Origin: Acanthococcus lagerstroemiae
Lineage: Eukaryota; Arthropoda; Insecta; Hemiptera; Eriococcidae
DNA length: 64,000 nt
Direction of reading: 5' to 3'
NCBI GenBank assembly: GCA_031841125.1
Contig: CM063112.1
Coordinates: forward strand, 60,937,722 to 61,001,721
Shown here: positions 49,101-58,438 of the stretch, piece after piece
How the letters are laid out: every line of letters begins with the position of its first letter
Position numbering within the stretch: position 1 is the stretch's first letter
Notes under the pieces: generated by a model
What the model was told of the DNA's origin: nothing
What the model saw: only the letters and a program-made list of their open reading frames with translations
Database searches by the model: none
Translations under genes and position numbers: made by a program

Positions 49101-52100
49101 GAACTGGAGGCCTATTATCAAACTTTTATCACGATACCACAAATCGTTACAGTGGTAACTTGATACAGTTTACTGTATAAGTTACCCCTGTAATGATTTG
49201 TAGTATCGTGAAGTTTCATAATAGGTCTCCTGGAGTATAACACTGGTTAGATGCATTATTTCTTTGTTAACTAGAGTGTCAAATTAAAGCTGAGACTTGT
49301 AGCTACCCTTTCATATGATGAAAACATATGTTCCAGCTCTGTATAAAACCGATTATGTCCGAAGTTCCCCCACAAATCCGAAGTTACCCCAGTTTACGTG
49401 GTTAACTGAGAAATGTTTGATTTGATTCCATCTTATGTAATCTCGACGTACCTACTTAAATTTCTTGATTGAAATTTACTTGATATGAATGCTAAACTGA
49501 ACCTCATTCATGAACGTTATTCAGTGTCGATCTCTTATGTGCGTGATGGGAGTGCTGGAAGAAGGAGACACGGAAGCAACGTAGGATTTTCCTGAGAGGG
49601 TTTGCCCTTTTTAAAACTGCAAAAAGAAGTACATTTTGGGGGCTTATGTTGAGCCGTAAAGGTGATCGTTGACAGACTTCTTCACTGGTCTTCATTTATA
49701 AGGAAAAAACTCACGAGAAATGAGGTTCTCGAATCAGATATGTTAAATTTTGTCTCTATCAGAAAGAAGGAGTATTATTGACACGCGTGTTAACATCACA
49801 CTGCACAGTCAACATTTCGAAAAAGAAGAGCAGTGGTATAAATATGTAGATGGAGATTGGAGAAATAAAACCCCTCTTTCTTCTATTGGTTTCCGTAAAG
49901 ACTCTGTTTTGTCTTAATTTCATATGAATTTCAGAAAATTTTTCGTTTTCAAATCACTTGTCTTTGTTTTTTTCATTATCTTCTCCGATTACGGAATTCT
50001 ATCTACGCTCCACCGAATAAAAGTAATTAACAGGGATGTACCGATGGGGGGGGCATAGGGGCAAACTTACCCCTCCCCCTAGGAATTTTGTATTACTCAG
50101 CTGTTGAGAAAATTTACCATTTTCAGTCAGGCTAGTTGGGAAAATCTAACAAGTTTAAAAGGTTTGTCTTTTTTTTTTTTTTTTTTTTACTTTGATACTT
50201 GAGAATTGAGTTGAGAAGTTGAGAAAACCCAACAAGTCAAAAAGTTTTTCTACTTTTACTTTTTGATGCTTGGGAATTTTGAGTTGGGTCAGTCGGGACT
50301 TTCACAAATTTTACCTTCTCCCCCCCCCCCCCAAGGAAAACTCTTCGGTACGTCCCTGTTAATTAGTCCTTTTAAGTGATCCGAAATCAGAATGTAGGCT
50401 ATACTTTTCAGTGAGTGCTAAGTAGTGAAAGTATGCTTACCAATCATCATTCATTTATTTAATGTTTCAAGTAACCTTGTCATCACAGGTGAGATAAGAA
50501 CAAGTTAACTGAATTTTTTTTTGTAATCGTTTATTGAGCACTACTTTTCAGTATTTACACAATTTTAGATAACAGGAATATAGATGAGTTTAACAACCAA
50601 TATTAATTATAGATTTTGGGTGTTTCTACAGTTAACTGAATAGAAAATTTATAAGTCGTCAAAGAAGTTGGAAAGAAACAAACTTTCTGTATTGGATAAA
50701 ACATTGATATTTTGATACGCTGTCTTTTTAATACTCAAAAGTTGATCAAATTACCTCACTGCCGGGGATTAACGTATTGCCTGTATGAGAGGGGAAAGAG
50801 GATTATCACTATAAAAAGTTGATCCAAAACATTCCAGTGCTGAATGTACGCTTATTGATTAAATGTGAAAATCACATAAAAAATCAGTCGTTTCTTAAAT
50901 ACGTGGTGGAATTTCGTATTATTTTTTCCAATATACCCATCTGCAAATGCAGATTAGAACCTTATCCCCAAGCACTCACATTTGCGCACCTGAGCATAGT
51001 CTGCAACGGTAAGCTGGAAGGATGTTAGGAATATACTTGAGAGGAACACGCAACTTCCTTTACACATTAAGTTAGTCGTTATTTACTCCTGGTGATATTT
51101 TTTTTCCTAAATTGGTTCCAATAAAATCAAAAAAAAAACAAACAAAAAAAACCACAAAGTCTCGGGTTGATTGGATTAAGGAATCCGTGCCACAAGCTCC
51201 TTTTCGTTCTTATGGGGAAAACACATGGCGTTTTGACTTTTGTTCCAGACTAAATTTCCCTCCTATATTCACCAGGGCCAAAGCCAATATTTATATTTTA
51301 ATAAAATTAATGTTCAACTTTCTCAAATTTCAGTCTCTGGGTCAAGCAGAGAATCTAGTAAAAACAGAATACCTAGTCATTGAAATTCGAAATTCAACGT
51401 TGGCTACCGACTTTCAGATTTTCGAAATGTCTTCCACATTTCAGCTTTGTTTTAACCTTTCGATAACGTTCAATACTCAGCTTGAAACCTTCGAGTCCAG
51501 GGCCTACTCCATTTTCAGAAACGAAATTTGACTTTCAGTTTGGGGAGGTGGAGAAGAAAGATTTGCCTACAAACATTTTTTCTAACTAAAACATCGCCGA
51601 TAAAATTTTAAAAAAATTTAAAATTTGCCAGTTTTTTAATCGGAATATTTTTTAATTGAAAAAATAAATAAATAAACAAACAAACAAACATTCATAAAAA
51701 ATGAAAAATTCAAATGAACAGTTCAAAATTTGCCAATTGCCAAATTATTGGCGGTAGGGTTCAACCCCCTACACCTTCTATAGTTTCGTCCCTGAATATA
51801 CATGCCCCATTATGGATATATCACTGAGAAAATGAAGGAAAAAGAATGGAGATTAGCAAGGTGACGAATTAATTGAACTCAGATAATTTTGAAAAAATTG
51901 AAACAAATTACGGATTTGGGTCCCAAGACTATTTCAAAGAGAAAAAAGAACGATCTTAGATTATGGAAATGATCTACTGTTGTAATCTTTTTGATCTTGA
52001 AATCACGATTTTAGTCCTGTTTTACGGATTTTTGTTTCTAGATCACTCAGTTACATAAGATTCAAAATGTAATGATTTTTTGTACTACCTATTCATTCTC

Positions 52101-55100
52101 GAATCGGATGATCTTTCTTCATCCCTGCTTCAGATATCATTCTACATATTCCGGGAAGCTTTATTGAGTGATTGTATTATTTGTTTTTGAGCGGAAGGGG
52201 GGGGGGAGACTGCATAAACATTTTTCATAGAGGTCCGTTTTTTCTCCTTTTTTCTCTCTCTTTTTTCGGTTGCTCTTTTTTTTACCGTTTTTGTTTGTTT
52301 TCATCTAAGTATTATTTTCTTTTTCGTTTTTCTTTCCTTCTATTTTTTTCCTTTTTTTTCCCCTTCCTTCCTTTTTCTTATATAAAAATTGAAGACCTTG
52401 CAGTCATTTCCAAAAGTGGCCCAATAGAAATACTGAAAACGTTTTTCTTCACCGTAGGTGAAAGCGGTCACAGGGATGTATTCCTCGTCCTCCCCTCGAG
52501 CTAGGTTAAAAAGTAAAATTTTATCGCTTATTAACTTACATTTTAGATCCAAGACTTAAGTATCTATTTTCCTTATCTAGTCAAAATTTAAAAAAGTTTT
52601 GATCTACGATTTTTTTTTTGGTCAAAATTTAGACGAATTTTCGTAGAGTTGTCTCTGCATTACTCATGAAATTTCGTCTAACCCATCGCACCCCCCTCCC
52701 CTATCACCCGCGTTGCCATATGAGAGAATTTCCTACGACTCCTTTCTTTTCTTTTAGCGTACCTACTTGATTTCCTGATTCTATACAATCACATAATTTG
52801 TTACCTACTATTACACAATTTTCTAAATTAGATGTTAACTATTGTACAAACTAAGTAGAAGTAGTTGAAATACTGCCAGCGAAACAGTCTTTCATGTTTG
52901 ATGGAACTTATGGACGATTTATAGGCTTGCATGATTCAAAGAAGTGTTTCGATACGTCCTATTTCTTGTTTTATTTAAGACAGAGAACCCAAAATTCTCT
53001 TATTTTTTCTCTTTTTTTTTCCAGAAAAAGTTGGCATTTAGGAAAAGAAATTGAATTTTCTGAGAGAGAAAAGTGAAGATGGCAAACCGAAACCCTTTTT
53101 CCCAGACCATCTTCTTAACTTCGCCTTCAAATTATGTGTCTTAAGAAAATCACTTGCAGAGTAGAGAAAAAGTAATTTTGTCCGAGTCGAACATATTATG
53201 CATAAAAATCACGCTGTGTAGTCCCATCTGAGCTATCAAGTTGTCCCGAATTACCCTATTATTTTAAAAGGAGTTGAAGATGACCTTTCATGTTCAATAT
53301 TTTACACCTTGTGGAATCTATGTATCTCATTCTCAGAAATTACATTAGAACTCTTGAGGACATAGGCATAGGAAGAATGGAACTTAGTTGTTGATCTGTA
53401 TATTTTTATGATTTTTCTTTTTACAATCAGTTGTAAACTACCCCATGTCCAGATGGTATCTGATGAATAATGCACAGAACACATATTATATGATCCCTTG
53501 GAAGACTGCTTCCGCATTGAATGAATCTGAAACTTGTTTGTGTTTCTTTTGCAATACCTTTTCATATGGTCGCAATGTTCCAAAATACCCCATTCGGAAT
53601 ATTATTTTGCTGCATAGAGCGAATGAATGTTCTACATAAAGTGACATGTACATATTTTCGGTCGTATTCATATTCATTTTACACATGCTCCATACACCGT
53701 CTTCATTCAAATGAAAGTAGCTCCATATTACCCCGTAATTTAATGTACCTCATCTACAAAATAAAAAAAGTCGAAATGACTCGAATATTTTGCATTTAAA
53801 AATCTGTATCGTATTTATTGTTTGTTGATTTTCTTACTTATAATTGAGATCACCCCAAATGGCCAAATTACTCTTGTGAATGTATTCAGGTAAACTGACG
53901 AGGAAGTGTAGACCACATCCAGAACAAGCATTCAGTGTTGTTTGAAATCTATTGGTATTTAGTCGCTTTCAAATGTTCGAAAGTTATGTTAAACTACCTT
54001 ATCGTTGATCTACTCAACCTCAGGCTCATCACAAATTCTATCTGAAGTTGAACACCATACATCAAATAGATTCATCATGTTTACCTATACTCTCATTCAA
54101 ACTAATGAAAATCGGTCTAGACTACCCCCTGTTGAATAAAACCGAGAAACGTGTACCTCAGTATTTGCTTTTTCCTTTAAACTGATTTAATCTCGAACTT
54201 CATACACATCAGCCGAAAACAGATCTAAGTTTCCAAGATATATAATCCCCTTTATCTTTTCCACAGATAACGTTACTAGAAGCACTGTAGTCAAAGAGAA
54301 GCCGATAGCATTCAACAAGATGAACGATGTGAAAATGAACTGGGAAAACGGACAGACGGCGCTCAAAGAAGAACGACGAGAACAACGGCGCGAGGAAATG
54401 CAGAATATTCGCTCCCGCCTGTTTATGGTTGGTTCAAATCTCGCTACCCGATTGGTTGATATTTTCGATTTCAGTTCGTTAATTTCTAAGAAAACCTTTT
54501 TTGTCGTTGATGTTCTGTTGTGCAGGGAAAACAGAACAAAATGAGAGAAGCCTACGAGAACGCGGTGGCCGAAAGCGAACGCGGAAATGTGAAGAAAGAT
54601 GTCGATGTGAAATCAGAGAAAGCCCGGACGATCAAAGAAAAATTTGAGAAAGGCGAGGTGATCCGTAACGAAGAAAGCGACGAAGAACAGGAGAAGAAAT
54701 CGAGCTCTAAAAACGAAGATATGGATGTTTTTGAAGCAGGTGAGGAATGATGGCAGTGTCGGATGTGCAGACTGCGGTGGCGATCTTGAATAACTAAAGG
54801 TGGATTTTACACCCCCCCCCCCTCCGAATCAAAAAGATCTCACAATTGAGAGAATTTTCAGCTACTGTGGTCAGTCAGTATGAAGAAAGTGTTCGTTGGG
54901 GCAGGGGGTAGAGACCTCAAGTCTCGACTGAAATTTTAGTTGAAAAGTAAAAGAAAAAAGCTCATGCCAATTTTTTTGACGACTTGATGCCAGAGTTTCC
55001 CGATAATTAAATATCGAGTGAAATGTTACAAATTACAAACAGCCTACTTTAAGCAGAGAAACAAAACATCCGTTTGTCTAGTTTTTCTGACTGGGTAAAG

Positions 55101-58100
55101 GAATTTCCCGACTCTTGGTTATAAGGGTCCTCTCCTTACTGTCTCAATCTGTGGTGTTTTTTTGCTGAAATATCTTCAATTTTTAAGAAAAGGAAGAAAC
55201 AAAAATACATCTGATTAACGTTTTCCCCCTCTACTTCTTCTCGAATAATTAGTGATCGCCACCTTTGGGTTTTGATTGGTAGTCTATTTATTATTTTCCA
55301 CAAGCATCGTAAAACTGAATTTTCAATCGGCAGGAATTTCGAAGAAATCGCGGTCAATATTCCAACAGATGGACGCAGCAGTTGTAAAAACACAGTCAAA
55401 TAGTAACGTTGCCTCCCCACCGCACATCGTCCAGAATGGTCACAAATCACACAGAGAGGTAAAACCTTTATGCGAATTTACTCGTAATTGCTATACTTGC
55501 TGGAAACTTGTCGTATCTCTCTTCGATGTTTTTTTCCGTATAAAAGGAATAAAAAGTATCATTTTGAGAAGGCTCGTGGAAACAACGACTTCGTGGCAAC
55601 GGCCGAATTACGCCGTGCGATGAAAATACATGGGGCTAATTGCGCCAAGACTGCATAGGAGGGATAAGGCGAATTGCGCCGAAACTCTAGGGCGGATAGG
55701 CTGAATTGCGCCGCGAACGAAAATTCGGAAGGAGTCAGGAAAGAATCATTCTTTTTTGTCACACTTTATGCAGACTTCGAACTGCCAGAAAATCTCATTT
55801 TTGGTGTGTTTAAAAGAATGTGCCTAAATTAACTGAATTATGAATATATTATAATGTTAGGCAATACTTTTGTCAATATTTGCAAAAATTCAAAAATTAA
55901 AATAGGTATTTTATTTGGAATTCTTCCTTGTCGACTTGGCGTAAGTAAATGACACCTTTTTTAAAAACGAAATACGTGACCGTACGTTGGTGCGCGACTA
56001 ATGCACAAACGATGGAGGCAATTTTTAAAGAAAATTTCAAGGGGGGGATAGTACTGAAAAAATATAGGGTTTCAGGTGCAACTAATTGCGACAGCATTTT
56101 GTATACGTATGTGTTTTATGGTTAGGTTATAAATCGTCAGTCTTCCTCCGATGTAGTTCGTGCTAGCGACCCTGTTGAGGAGGTTGCCGTCCAAACAGCA
56201 GATATATCGTCGAAATTCAAGTTTTTCGAAACCTACAAACCGCCCGACGTTAAACGAAAAGCTTTTCGTATTACTCCACCGCGCGAAGGACAACAAAAGG
56301 TCTCGTTTATACGAAAACGAGTGCTGTGTGACTATTAATCGAGTGCTCTAACCTTGGCTTTATGTTTGTTTATTTCTCTCCATGTTAAGGTCAATGCATT
56401 ATCCCAATATCAGCTCATTCTAACTTCCAGTTTCCTTACATCTCCCAGTTTCCCTTATTATTGTCTGATATTTCCCTTGTATAAAACGTAGAGAGCCGGG
56501 CAAATCCGTAAAATTTCTGTTGTCCCAACTTTTCGTGTTGCAATTCGATTTTTATGGTTGATGTCAGTTCATTCACTCGACTTCGTTGGAAACATATAGG
56601 GTGGAAGGTCATGGGTTTAAATCCACAGATCTTACGACCCTTTTCCCTGAATTGTTGGATTGTCTTTTAATTAAGTTGAGTTGATTTTCTCACTGAATTC
56701 CATCATTACCTGCTAGACTCGTTTTATTACTAACCCGATAACGGCATGTTTTAAAATACGAGTGAACGTGAACAGCTTTTGCTGACGAATTCAAGACCTT
56801 CAGAGAGCGTTGCTAATAGTTGAAACGAACATCACAACTACATTGCAAAATAATATAAATACGACACTAACACAAGCCCAAACTATTGGTCCATTTTGGG
56901 CTCCCCCGATAATCTGTCAGGAGTGACTTTTGTTTTAGAGACACCAGTATATACTTTTAATCGGTTGTGTTTGTTGCAACATCCCTTGATTCGATGACTA
57001 TAGAATAGTATACTGTGTGGTGTGTTCGCTTTACAAAGTAACCTTCCCCTTTATTTTCAATTTTGATTTTAACAAGGGTGCATGAAATTACAGGCCGAAT
57101 CGCCCGAACGAGAAGTACAGAAAAACCCGGATGTAGTTCGCAATGACGAACAAATAAACGACGAAAACGAAGTCCTAAAGAAGAGCAACACAACCGCTAA
57201 GATGCTGTCGCTGTTCCGGCAGTTGGAAGAGACTCGAGAAACTGTTCCAGATGGTGAGTACCGAAGTGCCAACTGTAGTACTATGGAAGGACCTACTACT
57301 TACCTTTCCTCATTCGATATTTCCCTTGATCGTGACTGTTTTAATGTTCTGCAATGGCTTTTATTCTTCGAGTTGTCTTAGGTATTACTTCAACTGTGTA
57401 AGAGCCGTAGCTATAAAGCAAGATGGGGGATTGAAATTCCTCCTTCAGCCTCTCAACGACACTTTCTTGCTTAAGTTTGTTTAAAATTGAAAAATACTGA
57501 TTGCTAGGTCCCGAACAGTGTTAACGAGCTTTGAAAGTCTTGGAAGATCTCAGCAAGTTTCAGATCAATGTTTTAGAGTCTTAATACAGTCGCATGACGT
57601 GTTGACAAAATCTTAACAAGTCTTGATTGTCCTAATGAGTCTAATCAAATGATACAGCAGTCATAGAGAGTCGTGGCATATGGTCTTAAAATTTCTTGAA
57701 ATTTCCCAGGAGTTTTACTCGGTCGTGAGTGGGTCTCACAAGTTTTCATACTGGCCGAAGGGGGCTTAACGAGTCTTAATGGGTCCTAGCGTAACATCAA
57801 GAAGTTTTGACGTATTTTAATATAATTTGAAGCAGTCCGAACGAATATGAACAGTCTCAAGATGTCTTAATTCAGAATTAAGGAGACTTGATGGAGTGTA
57901 ATCTTACCTACCGAGTTTTGTGAGGACTTCTCATGACCGTTTGAAACTTTTGACGATCTTAAAACACTTTTAGACTATGCTGAGATGCCTTATGACTGAA
58001 TTAAGAACTTGCAGGATTGTATTAAGACTTGCTAAGACTCTTTGAGACTAGTTTGAACTCTTTTTCGGACATGCTAATCCTCATAAAAACTCCTTAAGAC

Positions 58101-58405
58101 TGAGTCATGACTCTTTCTGACTGTGTTCATCATCATACGTCCGTCGCTCATGATGGAGTGTTTGGTGGTCTGACTCCAACTGTGTCCAGACCTCGCGGAA
58201 GATGGATGGAGAAGACTTTGCTCATGTCTGATGGCTGTCTGAAACATCCAAACATATAGCCTTGTGTGGAAAATTAAACCCCGCGATCTCACCCACCGTT
58301 GAATAATTTCTTTCTTTTGCTTTTATAGCCGTACACGGACACCCCCTCCCTCCCCCGAGCTAGACTTTTTTCTGCTTGTTGATGATAATAATAATAATAC
58401 TTATC

Positions 58406-58438
<33 letters not shown>

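Larger units (their letters stand above)
47194..54266 (+). other. Intron, repeat-bearing
   Basis: It holds TIR elements (47746-48172, 48301-48553, 48650-48897, 49051-49397), a CAGGGACG-family MITE (50031-50358), a possible element (51273-51795) and a degenerate TACCCC tract (53220-54130). A (CAA)n run lies near 47677. Nothing is recognised in 49400-50030, 50360-51270 or 51800-53200; a pyrimidine-rich block at 52230-52380 explains the long F-rich open frame there. Confidence 0.6.

Noticed and set aside
51112..51531. 139-codon open frame
   Set aside because: No domain, spans the start of a possible transposon, and has no splice or gene context.
52172..52504. 110-codon open frame rich in F, L and S
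   Set aside because: It is the translation of a pyrimidine-rich low-complexity stretch with no splice or coding signals.
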